Origin: Pedobacter nutrimenti | GTDB taxonomy: Bacteria; Bacteroidota; Bacteroidia; Sphingobacteriales; Sphingobacteriaceae | NCBI RefSeq assembly: GCF_003208655.1 | Contig: NZ_QKLU01000003.1 | Location: forward strand, 310,001-374,000 | DNA: 64,000 nt | Direction of reading: 5' to 3' | Part shown: piece after piece, positions 37,148-45,053 of the stretch | How the letters are laid out: every line of letters starts with the position of its first letter | How positions within the stretch are numbered: the first letter of the stretch is position 1 | Program-made: the position numbers and the translations under genes | The notes under the pieces: generated by a model | What the model was told of the DNA's origin: nothing | Seen by the model: the letters and a program-made list of their open reading frames with translations, nothing else | The model's database searches: none

Positions 37148-37762
37148 ATGAAGATCACGTTTGAGCCCTATAACCCCCTGTGGAAACAGACTTTTAATGA
37201 AATCAAAAAAGAACTTACAGAAATCCTTTGTCCGGTAACACCAGGAATAGAGCACATTGGTAGCACCTCTGTACAAGGGCTGTCGGCAAAGCCGATCATT
37301 GATATTTTAATTGGCCTGGAAACCGAAGCCGATCTGGATATAATACCTCCTTTGCTCATGGCAAAAGATTACATGTATTATGAAAAGTATAATGAAGATA
37401 TGCCATACCGCAGGTTTTTTATTAAATTAAAGGTCAGCCCTCAAAGCCTATCTTTGCCAGTTTACATCAAAAAGTCAGATATAGTCCCGGAAGAATCACA
37501 TAATCACGCCTTTCGCATGGCTCATATTCATGTTATACCCGTAAACTCTGAGCACTGGATGCGTCATATTGCTTTCCGGGATTACCTGCGGGCGCATCAG
37601 GAAGTGAAAAATGAATACCAGCGGTTAAAAGAAAAATTGAGTATGATGGAATGGAAAGATGGAAATGATTACAACCAGGCGAAAGATTGTTTCATAAAGG
37701 AGGAGGAGCAAAAAGCGATAAAATGGTACCATGAGTTTTATAAATTAAATAGAAATGGATAA
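37148..37762 (+). CDS. GrpB-family (UPF0157) nucleotidyltransferase-fold protein
   Basis: 204 residues. The typical start YNPLWKQTFNEIKKEL and IEHIGSTSVQGLSAKPIIDILI define GrpB/UPF0157, whose fold is that of DNA polymerase beta-type nucleotidyltransferases. The rest, RRFFIKL, HIHVIPVNSEHWMRHIAFRDYLRAH, is also typical. Function in bacteria is not settled; some are fused to dephospho-CoA kinase. It overlaps the downstream DUF4269 gene by 8 bp, suggesting coupled translation of two nucleotidyltransferase-fold proteins. Confidence 0.92.
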   Translation: MKITFEPYNPLWKQTFNEIKKELTEILCPVTPGIEHIGSTSVQGLSAKPIIDILIGLETEADLDIIPPLLMAKDYMYYEKYNEDMPYRRFFIKLKVSPQSLSLPVYIKKSDIVPEESHNHAFRMAHIHVIPVNSEHWMRHIAFRDYLRAHQEVKNEYQRLKEKLSMMEWKDGNDYNQAKDCFIKEEEQKAIKWYHEFYKLNRNG

Positions 37763-38291
37763 TTTTTCCAGAACATTTGAAGATATTGCTTATCTGGCAT
37801 CAGGGAATGAAAGACAAAAAGATGCCTTTGCTGTTTTGACTAAGGGGCAGGTGATGGAGCGTTTAAAAGATTTTGATCCTTTGCTGGTAGGAACAGTGCC
37901 TCTTGGAATTGATGTGGAAGGAAGCGATCTTGATATTATATGCAGTTGTGGCGACAACAAAACCTTTCAGGAAGTTTTGGTCAGTAATTTCTCAGCGTGC
38001 CGGTTGTTCAGAATATGGAACACAGTAATTGGGAGTGCAGAAACAGTACTGGCAAATTTTTTTCTTGAGGGCTGGGAAATAGAAATTTTTGGTCAGAAAA
38101 AACCAAGCCGGGAGCAAAATGGTTACCGGCATATGATTGTAGAACATCGGCTGCTGGTCCGTTATGGACAAAGCTTAAAGGATCAGGTCATTGCTTTAAA
38201 AGAGAAAGGAATAAAAACTGAGCCTGCATTTGCGATGGTCCTGAATTTAAAAGGAGATCCCTACCAGGCACTTTTAAAACTGGACCTGTAA
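37755..38291 (+). CDS. DUF4269 nucleotidyltransferase-like protein
   Basis: 178 residues. The segment LLVGTVPLGIDVEGSDLDII reads as the nucleotidyltransferase hG(T)-x-DhDh active site, with the two Asp of SDLDI in place as metal ligands. The rest (WEIEIFGQ, NGYRHMIVEHRLL) fits DUF4269. The start ATG lies inside the GrpB 3' end. Biochemical role unknown. Confidence 0.85.
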   Translation: MDNFSRTFEDIAYLASGNERQKDAFAVLTKGQVMERLKDFDPLLVGTVPLGIDVEGSDLDIICSCGDNKTFQEVLVSNFSACRLFRIWNTVIGSAETVLANFFLEGWEIEIFGQKKPSREQNGYRHMIVEHRLLVRYGQSLKDQVIALKEKGIKTEPAFAMVLNLKGDPYQALLKLDL

Positions 38292-38376
38292 TTGTTGCAG
38301 TTAAAAAAGAGCATAAAGCTGCTAAAGGGTTAAAACAGAAGAGCAGTTTAAGTGTTGTATATTGATAAACGCCACT

Positions 38377-39459
38377 ATGAAACAAAAACTACCTCTTCCA
38401 TTATGGACCATTGTTATACCCGTTTTGGCCTGGTTGGCTTATTTTGGGATTTCATTTAATTTAGGGAACCTTTATAGTATTGTTCTGGCAGCAGGACTGA
38501 TAGGCAGTGTTTTGGCTGCTGTACATCATGCAGAGGTTGTTGCCCATAGGGTAGGTGAACCTTATGGTACACTGGTACTGGCCCTGGCCATCACCATTAT
38601 AGAGGTTGCGCTTATTGTTTCTTTAATGCTTACTGGCGGCCCGGAAACGGCTGCGCTAGCCAGAGATACCGTGTTGGCCGCAGTGATGATTATCCTCACC
38701 GGAATTATTGGGATGTGTCTGCTGGTGGGCGGTGCCAGATACAAAGAGCAGGTTTTCAGTTTGCAGGGGGTCAGTGCATCATTGGTTACCCTTACTGCCA
38801 TAATGGTGCTGACCCTTATCCTGCCTAATTATACGACCAGCAGGCCCGGACCCGAGTATAGTCCGGTGCAATTGGTTTTCGTAGCGGTTATTTGTTTGGT
38901 TTTGTATGGAACCTTTGTCCTGGTACAAGCCATCAGGCACCGGGATTTTTTTCTTCCTCCTGAGGCCGATGGCAATGAAGATATCCATGCCGACCCACCT
39001 CCTAAAAAAGTAGCATGGCTAAGTACTTTGTTGTTGTTGGTCTGCCTTGGGGTGGTTGTGGTTTTGGCCAAAGCCCTGGCTCCTGATATTGAAAACGCAG
39101 TGTTAAAGGCTGGAGCACCAGAATCTCTGGTCGGCGTAATCATTGCGGCAGTTGTTCTTTTACCCGAAGGGCTGGCGGCTTACAGGGCCGCAAAAAAGAA
39201 CCGGCTGCAAACGAGTCTGAACCTGGCTCTGGGATCTGCACTGGCCAGTATAGGGCTAACCATTCCTGCAGTCGCCATCGTATCTATTGTGACAGGTATG
39301 TCCATTACCCTTGGTATTGATATGAAATCAACGGTGTTGTTATTGCTTTCGCAATTTACCATTATGTTGTCGCTGGCAACAGGTAAAACAAATATTTTAC
39401 AAGGGGTTGTGTTGCTGGTGATATTCGCGGTTTATTTGTTTACCATTATTGCCCCCTGA
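38377..39459 (+). CDS. chaA: Ca2+/H+ antiporter, ChaA type
   Basis: 360 residues from ATG 38377 (an in-frame TTG at 38362 is ignored). About eleven membrane helices. The two inverted alpha repeats of the CaCA superfamily are seen as HHAEVVAHRVGEPYGTLVLA with TIIEVAL, and VVLLPEGLAAYRAAKKNRLQ with TSLNLALGSALASIGLT; acidic residues in both lie in ion-binding positions. Exports Ca2+ or Na+/K+ against protons across the inner membrane. Symbol by family resemblance. Confidence 0.9.
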   Translation: MKQKLPLPLWTIVIPVLAWLAYFGISFNLGNLYSIVLAAGLIGSVLAAVHHAEVVAHRVGEPYGTLVLALAITIIEVALIVSLMLTGGPETAALARDTVLAAVMIILTGIIGMCLLVGGARYKEQVFSLQGVSASLVTLTAIMVLTLILPNYTTSRPGPEYSPVQLVFVAVICLVLYGTFVLVQAIRHRDFFLPPEADGNEDIHADPPPKKVAWLSTLLLLVCLGVVVVLAKALAPDIENAVLKAGAPESLVGVIIAAVVLLPEGLAAYRAAKKNRLQTSLNLALGSALASIGLTIPAVAIVSIVTGMSITLGIDMKSTVLLLLSQFTIMLSLATGKTNILQGVVLLVIFAVYLFTIIAP

Positions 39460-39472
39460 GCAGGCCGCGGTG

Positions 39473-39835
39473 TTAAAAAAACTCACCGAAATGCCAAAGG
39501 ATACCTGAGGGGTCGTGCAGAAAACATTCTTTACCCCAATGCGCTGTTCGTATTGGAGTAAGTTTTGCCTCTTTGTACTTGTCTGTGAGACCCAGTTCAG
39601 AAAGCGCTTTCCAGTAACGGTCAACATTATCCACTTCTAAAAAGACCATGGTATTGTCAACCCAGTCCTGGATATAGGCATCCTGTAAATAAAATGCTAT
39701 ACCCTCTGTTTTAAAAACGGACATATTCTGCGTCAGAACTGTTTCCTGAAAACCAAGGTCCCGGTAAAAGCTTCTTGAACGCTCAAAGTCTTTGGCGCCA
39801 ATAAATGGCCGGATAGATATCGCTTTGTGTTTCAT
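39473..39835 (-). CDS. VOC-family (glyoxalase/bleomycin-resistance fold) protein
   Basis: 120 residues with two beta-alpha-beta-beta-beta modules: SIRPFIGAKDFERSRSFYRDLGF and MVFLEVDNVDRYWKALSELGL ... CFLHDPSGILWHFGEF. Metal-binding positions are not all obvious. Could bind drugs or act on small molecules. Convergent with the ChaA-type antiporter, 13 bp apart. Confidence 0.85.
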   Translation of the reverse strand: MKHKAISIRPFIGAKDFERSRSFYRDLGFQETVLTQNMSVFKTEGIAFYLQDAYIQDWVDNTMVFLEVDNVDRYWKALSELGLTDKYKEAKLTPIRTAHWGKECFLHDPSGILWHFGEFF

Positions 39836-39947
39836 TTTTTAATGTTTTATTAACCTTTACAAAATAGAAAATATAAGTACAAAACTGCGGTGGTTTAAGT
39901 ATTGCTGTGAGAACGAAATCATTGGAAAAAATTGGATATAACCTATT

Positions 39948-39955
39948 TATGTTTG
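39948..39955 (+). promoter_or_regulatory. -7 box TATGTTTG
   Basis: TAnnTTTG element upstream of the small membrane protein gene; transcription would begin near 39962, which favours ATG 39986 over the ATG at 39965. TTG at 39922-39924 is 23 bp upstream. Confidence 0.45.
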
Positions 39956-39985
39956 TAAATTTAAATGATTATAGAAGATTTCTTT

Positions 39986-40378
39986 ATGAAAAAAAACATC
40001 CTGTACCTGATCTTAGGCCTGGCCCTTATATTTCATAGTGTTTACGGTCTGGGACATTTCAGTCAAAGGGGCACTTCAAACGTAAATACACTGAATTTAC
40101 TTTTTACAGCAGCTGAATTGTTGCTGGGCGGTTATCTCTTTTACCTATATAAAAGATCTGACCTTACTAAAAATCAAAAGGCTACGGTTTCCCGGCAAAA
40201 AGGCCATGTTAATATCGCCGGATTCGGGTTTGGTTCCATTGTGTTAGGTGCAGGCATATATCTGATGTATTTAAAATTTTATCATCATAAAGGAGATATT
40301 CTTACCGATCTTTTCTTTGTTCTTTTTGGAATTTCACTTTTAGGCTGTTCTTTTTATCAGTACAAAAAAAGTTCTTAG
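39986..40378 (+). CDS. Small integral membrane protein, function unknown
   Basis: 130 residues from ATG 39986 (an earlier ATG at 39965 lies almost at the predicted transcription start). Four hydrophobic segments: ILYLILGLALIFHSVYGLG, LLFTAAELLLGGYLFYLY, GFGFGSIVLGAGIYLMYL and FFVLFGISLLGCSFYQY. No recognised domain. Convergent with the LytTR gene, 28 bp apart. Confidence 0.7.
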   Translation: MKKNILYLILGLALIFHSVYGLGHFSQRGTSNVNTLNLLFTAAELLLGGYLFYLYKRSDLTKNQKATVSRQKGHVNIAGFGFGSIVLGAGIYLMYLKFYHHKGDILTDLFFVLFGISLLGCSFYQYKKSS

Positions 40379-40406
40379 GCAATGTTCATGATCAGAGTGA
40401 TGCTTT

Positions 40407-41111
40407 TTAAACAATCAGTTTCAAGGCTTCCTTTTTATAGCTCCTGCCCACAGGAATAAGATGTTGCTGAATTTTTACCTGGATGGCACTAAAAGACTCC
40501 ACCTTGTTTTTTGCCACAATGAAAGACCGGTGAATGCGGATGAATAACTGCTGGTCCAAACGGAGCTCTATTTCCGTAAGCTGTATTCTGGTTTGATAAC
40601 TGCCATTTTCAGTAACAATAAGTACATATTTTTTTTTGCTTTCGATATAAAGGATTTCGTCAAAATAAGCTTTAACTTTTAGCTTCTGAACAGTAATTAA
40701 TAAGTATTTTCTTTCTGTTTTTTCTTCAGCAACACCCGGGCTTGCTTTTTCTTTGTCCTCCTTTTTTAATTTGTTAACGGCCATCAAAAACCGGTTAAAC
40801 TGAATAGGCTTTAATAAGTAATCGGTCACATTTAGTTCATAACTATCTATAGCGTATTCCCTGTAGGCTGTTGTAATAATGATCTGGGGGACCTGGTCTA
40901 GAATTTTAATGAAATCCAGGCCTTTCAGCTTTGGTAAATGGATGTCTAAAAAGATTACATCTATTCTGAATTGTTTTAAAGCGTCCAGTGCCCATAGTGC
41001 ATTCCTGTAGGTACCTTTCAACTCCAAAAAATGAACTTCGGCGATATAATCCTGTAGAATTTCTGCTGCTAAGGGTTCGTCTTCAATAATAATGCAGTTA
41101 AGTTTTTCCAT
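40407..41111 (-). CDS. LytTR-family response regulator
   Basis: 234 residues: receiver with EDEP, D56 (VIFLDIHLPKLKGLDF) and LKPIQ; LytTR domain (~135-234; LYIESKKKYVLIVTENGSY and FIRIHRSFIVAKNKV). It is the AlgR/LytT form common in Bacteroidota. Overlaps the upstream kinase gene by 14 bp. Confidence 0.93.
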   Translation of the reverse strand: MEKLNCIIIEDEPLAAEILQDYIAEVHFLELKGTYRNALWALDALKQFRIDVIFLDIHLPKLKGLDFIKILDQVPQIIITTAYREYAIDSYELNVTDYLLKPIQFNRFLMAVNKLKKEDKEKASPGVAEEKTERKYLLITVQKLKVKAYFDEILYIESKKKYVLIVTENGSYQTRIQLTEIELRLDQQLFIRIHRSFIVAKNKVESFSAIQVKIQQHLIPVGRSYKKEALKLIV

Positions 41112-42156
41112 AGCTTAGCAAATCAAGATATAAATAGACTTTAAAAATACCCGCTTGCGGTGTTATTTCTATTTTATGGTTTTTATATAAAAGTTTCAGT
41201 CTTCTGGAAACGTTTTGCAGGCCTATTCCATTGGAAGACTGGTTTTGCAAGGGATCATAATTGTTTTCAATCCAAAAAATTACTTCATTGCCTTTTTGGA
41301 TGATCTCCAGAGTGATAGAAATCTCGTTTTGAGATTCGCTGGCCCCATGTTTAAAAGCATTCTCTATTAAAGGCAGCAGCAGCAATGGAGGGATCTGTGC
41401 AGAAGGATCTTCAATGTTTTTTTTAAAACTAAGAGAAAGCCGCTCATTGTAACGGATCTTTTCAAGGGCAATAAAATCTTCTAAAAACTGTATTTCACTG
41501 GCCAGTGTGATGGTGTCTGTTTCAGATTTATACAGCATAAAGTCCAAAAGATTCGAAAGTTTTAGTACCGCATCGGGCGCCATATCCGATTTTTTTCGTG
41601 TCAAAGAATAAATGTTATTGAGTGTATTGAATAAAAAATGAGGATTTAACTGATTTCTTAATGATTTTAACTCCACACTAAGTCTTTCCTGAACTAACAT
41701 TTTTTCCCTTTTTGCCAGTCTTGTCCGTTTGCGAAATAGCTTTAAAGAGAGTGCCAGGCCGGAAGAAAATCCAAAGAAAACAAACGCCCTCAAAAAAATC
41801 GCAATGTTCCATGTTTCCGCTCTTGTGAGCCTCTTTTGGTATGTCCAGTTGTTTATAATGTAAAAAGCAAACAGTTTTAAGAGTACAACACAGCCAAGGA
41901 AAACCAGAACCGTTAATATCAGGTTTAAGAGTCTTAAACGAGGGGTATTCAAAAACCATTCATAGGCCACATACAGTATGTAATAGGCGAAGATTATTTC
42001 TGGTACTATAATCCCACCGACGGAAAGGAACATGTCTGGCAACAATTGAAGCAGGGTCCTGTCTGGTAAAGCGTCTTTTACCCACATGTATTCCATATTC
42101 ATATAGAATAAAAAATAGCAGGACCAAAACAAAATATGTTGCAATATTCTTATCAT
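41098..42156 (-). CDS. LytS/YehU-type sensor histidine kinase
   Basis: 352 residues, four membrane helices in the first 140, a coiled segment, then LRNQLNPHFLFNTLNNIYSL (His in PHFLFN) and LLLLPLIENAFKHGA N-box with GIGLQNVSRRLKLL. Translationally coupled to the LytTR partner. Divergent from the NarL-type regulator gene 230 bp away. Confidence 0.93.
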   Translation of the reverse strand: MIRILQHILFWSCYFLFYMNMEYMWVKDALPDRTLLQLLPDMFLSVGGIIVPEIIFAYYILYVAYEWFLNTPRLRLLNLILTVLVFLGCVVLLKLFAFYIINNWTYQKRLTRAETWNIAIFLRAFVFFGFSSGLALSLKLFRKRTRLAKREKMLVQERLSVELKSLRNQLNPHFLFNTLNNIYSLTRKKSDMAPDAVLKLSNLLDFMLYKSETDTITLASEIQFLEDFIALEKIRYNERLSLSFKKNIEDPSAQIPPLLLLPLIENAFKHGASESQNEISITLEIIQKGNEVIFWIENNYDPLQNQSSNGIGLQNVSRRLKLLYKNHKIEITPQAGIFKVYLYLDLLSYGKT

Positions 42157-42340
42157 ACCCGATAAAAATCGATAAAAAACACAATATATAGTAATAAAGA
42201 GCTGAACAACGCTTATTGTGGTATAAACGACATTATAAAGGATTTAAAAGGTTGTTAAGTTATGGTTTAAACTAGGGGTGGGGTGAACAGAAAACAGGTT
42301 TCTGACCCTATAAAGATTTTATTGCGCATAAGGGGATGTG

Positions 42341-42348
42341 TAACTTTG
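42341..42348 (+). promoter_or_regulatory. -7 box TAACTTTG of the NarL-type regulator
   Basis: TAnnTTTG element 38 bp before the ATG at 42387; the TTG at 42322-42324 is only 16 bp away, so the -33 assignment is uncertain. Confidence 0.45.
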
Positions 42349-42386
42349 GTATGGTTCAGAAAATGATGACCAATTTTTGAATTTGT

Positions 42387-43031
42387 ATGAATAAACAGAT
42401 AAGACTTGTAATTGTTGATGATCATCCGATTGTAATTCAGGGGCTTCGGAGCGTGTTCATGAACAATGCCCATATTTCCATAATTGCGGACTTTAACCTA
42501 GGAAAGGACCTGACAGATTTTATGGCCACAAATCAGGTCGATCTGGTTCTTCTTGATGGAATGCTCCGGGATGGAAATGGGATGGATTTATGCCGGAAAA
42601 TTAAAATGATTTCTACCGATACTTATGTACTGGCTTTTAGTCATTCTAATGAACGAAGCACTATTACCCAGATGCTCCACAATGGTGCAAGTGGTTACTT
42701 GCTTAAAAATGCCTCTGTGGAAGAATTAACTTATTGTATCTATAAGACTTTAAACGGTGAAGTCACTTTTAGCAAGGCTGTAAAAGAAGCTCTGGCCCGC
42801 CCGGTCTCAAGTGACCTGAAAAGGGTCCCCGAACTGACTAAAAGAGAAAAAGAAGTATTGGGCCTCATCGCTGAAGGAAAAACGACGACATTAATGGCTA
42901 AACAGCTTTTTGTAAGTCCTTTAACTATAGAAAGCCATAGGAGAAACCTGCTTCAGAAATTTGAAGCAAAAAATGTCGCCTCATTAATTCATCTTGCTTC
43001 AGGGCAGGGACTTTTTAGAAGTACAGTCTAA
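42387..43031 (+). CDS. NarL/FixJ-type response regulator (LuxR HTH), orphan
   Basis: 214 residues: receiver with DDHP, D57 (LVLLDGMLRDGNGMDL), and LKNAS, then a LuxR-type HTH (LTKREKEVLGLIAEGKTTTLMAKQLFVSPLTIESHRRNLLQKF). No kinase adjoins it on its strand, so the partner kinase is encoded elsewhere. A weak hairpin follows at 43098-43131. Confidence 0.94.
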   Translation: MNKQIRLVIVDDHPIVIQGLRSVFMNNAHISIIADFNLGKDLTDFMATNQVDLVLLDGMLRDGNGMDLCRKIKMISTDTYVLAFSHSNERSTITQMLHNGASGYLLKNASVEELTYCIYKTLNGEVTFSKAVKEALARPVSSDLKRVPELTKREKEVLGLIAEGKTTTLMAKQLFVSPLTIESHRRNLLQKFEAKNVASLIHLASGQGLFRSTV

Positions 43032-43097
43032 AGAAATGGCCTTTTTTTGTAACTTTTGACTTCAGTATTTAATGAATGTCGGACTCGCAAAATTACA

Positions 43098-43131
43098 TGA
43101 TCCCTCCGGGGTGTAAAACCCAAAGGGATCA
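43098..43131. terminator. Weak inverted repeat between convergent genes
   Basis: 8-bp arms TGATCCCT/AGGGATCA around an 18-nt loop containing a secondary GGT/ACC pairing, between the regulator stop and the PAP2 stop. A poor T tract on both sides, so only a tentative terminator. Confidence 0.4.
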
Positions 43132-43140
43132 GTTGAAAAA

Positions 43141-43935
43141 TTAAAATTTTTTTACCATTCCGGCACCCATGGCCCCATGGTTATAAGAGGGTAGAATTAT
43201 CGTGTTGTTTTTTGAACGATCAGAGAATAGGTTTTTGATCTTGGGATACAGCCAATAGGAGGTTTGTGTGGATAAAATTCCCAGTCCAGCCCCTGAGATG
43301 ACATCACTCAACCAATGTTTGTTATTATACATCCTTAAATAACCAACCAAGACAGCTGCTGAATAACCTGAAACGGTATACCATGGTGATATTTCATTGT
43401 ATTCCTGCCGCAGAAACTCTGCGGAAGCAAAGGCTTCAGCAGCGTGGCCCGAAGGAAAAGAATTGGGTGCACCATTGGGTCTGGTTACTGCGGTAATTCT
43501 TTTAAGACTTTGGCAGGTCGTATTTAATATGATGTTGGAAACCAGGTAGACCCCGCCTTGATCAGTCAGACTGTTTTTTCCTTTAATACCCATCGCATTC
43601 AATGTAAATACCGCCGCTCCTGGAGCAAACTGCAGGTAGTCATCTATTGTGAATTTACGGTGCGGATGCTGCGCGTAGAATTCCTGCCTGGCTTTTTCGT
43701 CAAGCTTGGTTAAAGCACTATTGTTTAGTTTTACAAAGCCGTAAGCCAGAGCTGTTGCCGGGACGATGATTCCGGTTATTGGAATTGTATTTTTAAAATT
43801 TTTTGACCGTATTTTTTGATTGGAACTTAAACTGTCCATAGCGTTAGGTGGATTTATCTGCTGGTGTCTGGCGGAGGACGGATTTGCCCAGATTATCCAT
43901 AAAACGGATACTGTATATATGAAGTACTTTTTCAT
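43141..43935 (-). CDS. PAP2-family acid phosphatase / lipid phosphate phosphatase
   Basis: 264 residues with signal peptide (FIYTVSVLWIIWANPSSA) and the three-part PAP2 signature: K145-x6-R152-P, PSGH ending at H164 (NSFPSGHAAEAFAS), and R201-x5-H207-x3-D211 (YLRMYNNKHWLSD). Hydrolyses phosphomonoesters of lipids such as undecaprenyl pyrophosphate, PA or lipid A-type substrates on the periplasmic side. Its ATG overlaps the TGA of the 58-codon gene upstream (43932-43935 reads ATGA on the minus strand), so translation is coupled. Confidence 0.92.
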   Translation of the reverse strand: MKKYFIYTVSVLWIIWANPSSARHQQINPPNAMDSLSSNQKIRSKNFKNTIPITGIIVPATALAYGFVKLNNSALTKLDEKARQEFYAQHPHRKFTIDDYLQFAPGAAVFTLNAMGIKGKNSLTDQGGVYLVSNIILNTTCQSLKRITAVTRPNGAPNSFPSGHAAEAFASAEFLRQEYNEISPWYTVSGYSAAVLVGYLRMYNNKHWLSDVISGAGLGILSTQTSYWLYPKIKNLFSDRSKNNTIILPSYNHGAMGAGMVKKF

Positions 43936-44108
43936 TTTTCTTTATTTAAAAACCATTCTTCGGCCTGTCTTATGGCCTCTTCTACAATGGCGAGTTCATT
44001 AACACTTTTTTCTTTTTTCATGCGGTTAGCAATCTCAATTGCCTTTTCCCTTACAATAGCAGGCAAGGCCTGCATCTCCATTGGGAAATTTTCAATTGTC
44101 CATTTCAT
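43932..44108 (-). CDS. 58-residue small protein coupled to PAP2
   Basis: Begins MKWTIENFPMEMQALPAIVR and ends EEWFLNKEK, 58 residues with TGA overlapping the PAP2 ATG. It is helix-rich and highly charged (many E/K/R), with no signal peptide. The coding phase, good start and 1-base-overlap ATGA junction support a real gene. I do not recognise the family; the sequence has the look of a small DNA/RNA-binding or antitoxin-like adaptor, but this is a guess. Confidence 0.7.
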   Translation of the reverse strand: MKWTIENFPMEMQALPAIVREKAIEIANRMKKEKSVNELAIVEEAIRQAEEWFLNKEK

Positions 44109-44280
44109 AATTGGTTTTCTTAATGAATCAATATTTGTTTCTTGCAGGGCGTTAAGAAGGTTATCTGTATTTTATGATGGGTCGGCCTGAAAACAGAGGT
44201 CAGATCGGTGCATAAAAAGAGTGAAAACTTTGCATTGGCGAAGCCTTTTCCAAAAGAAAGGAAGAGATGCAAATTGGGTA

Positions 44281-44601
44281 TTAGACGAACTTAGGCGGCT
44301 GCCAGATGGAGGAATTGCTCTGAATAGCCCGGTCTGTACAATCGCAGAAATACACCATACCTGATTGAGCAGGGGTATCGATAGAAATTGATAAAGATCT
44401 TATGATTGCCATTGTGTTACAGCAGAGACAAGTACATAATGGAGCGCATGAATCTTTTATCGAATCCTCATGATGATCAGCCTCAGATTTGATTAAAACA
44501 AAAGATGATGAAGATAATTTGTTAATGGTTATGTCTTTACATGGCATGAAACTCATGCTAATGACGACTAAAGACAATATCCACCCTAATATTTTCAACA
44601 T
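44281..44601 (-). CDS. Small Cys/His-rich exported protein, DUF6660-like
   Basis: 106 residues: signal peptide (ILGWILSLVVISMSFMPCKD) then a low-complexity DHHEDSIKDSCAPLCTCLCCN cluster with HH and five Cys, likely to bind metal. The pattern matches the DUF6660 family, which in Bacteroidota is found near RND/CzcA-type heavy-metal efflux genes; none lies in this window. Distance to the next minus-strand gene is 172 bp, so monocistronic. Confidence 0.65.
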   Translation of the reverse strand: MLKILGWILSLVVISMSFMPCKDITINKLSSSSFVLIKSEADHHEDSIKDSCAPLCTCLCCNTMAIIRSLSISIDTPAQSGMVYFCDCTDRAIQSNSSIWQPPKFV

Positions 44602-44714
44602 CTGTTTTTTCTTAAAGGTATAAAAAAATAGAATTCCGTAACTAGGGTTTGGATATAGTTGGATACTTTTTTATAGATTTTAGTCCAAACAGTTATTTTT
44701 TACTCTAAAACTGA

Positions 44715-45053
44715 TTACACCCCCAGTACAATCAGGATCCGTCCAACCAGGTTAATTACAGAGGTCGCAAGATTGATAATATCATTGATGTTGTTTAGCT
44801 GTTTAATGCTTTTGGTTAAATTGTCTGCTTCTGTCTTTGCCTGATCTGTAAGTTGTTTATACAGATGATTGTTTTCATCAAGTTCCCTTTGCAGAATTTC
44901 AAAATAGGCATCCCTGAGTACATCATATTCCTGTTCAAGTTTTTCAACAGCATCTTGTCCGCCGCTTTGGAATGCTGCCTGTAAAAGCTGACTTCTTTTG
45001 CTGTTGAACTGGGCAATTGCAGCTGACAGTGATTTCTTTAATTCCTGTTGCAT
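44715..45053 (-). CDS. Coiled-coil protein with C-terminal hydrophobic segment, unknown
   Basis: 112 residues: a long amphipathic helix (~1-85; QELKKSLSAAIAQFNSKRSQ and EYDVLRDAYFEILQRELDEN) and a hydrophobic end (IINLATSVINLVGRILIVLGV) suited to membrane insertion or oligomerisation. No signal peptide. Its start codon abuts the stop of the lipoprotein gene upstream, so the two are made together. Not recognised. Confidence 0.6.
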   Translation of the reverse strand: MQQELKKSLSAAIAQFNSKRSQLLQAAFQSGGQDAVEKLEQEYDVLRDAYFEILQRELDENNHLYKQLTDQAKTEADNLTKSIKQLNNINDIINLATSVINLVGRILIVLGV

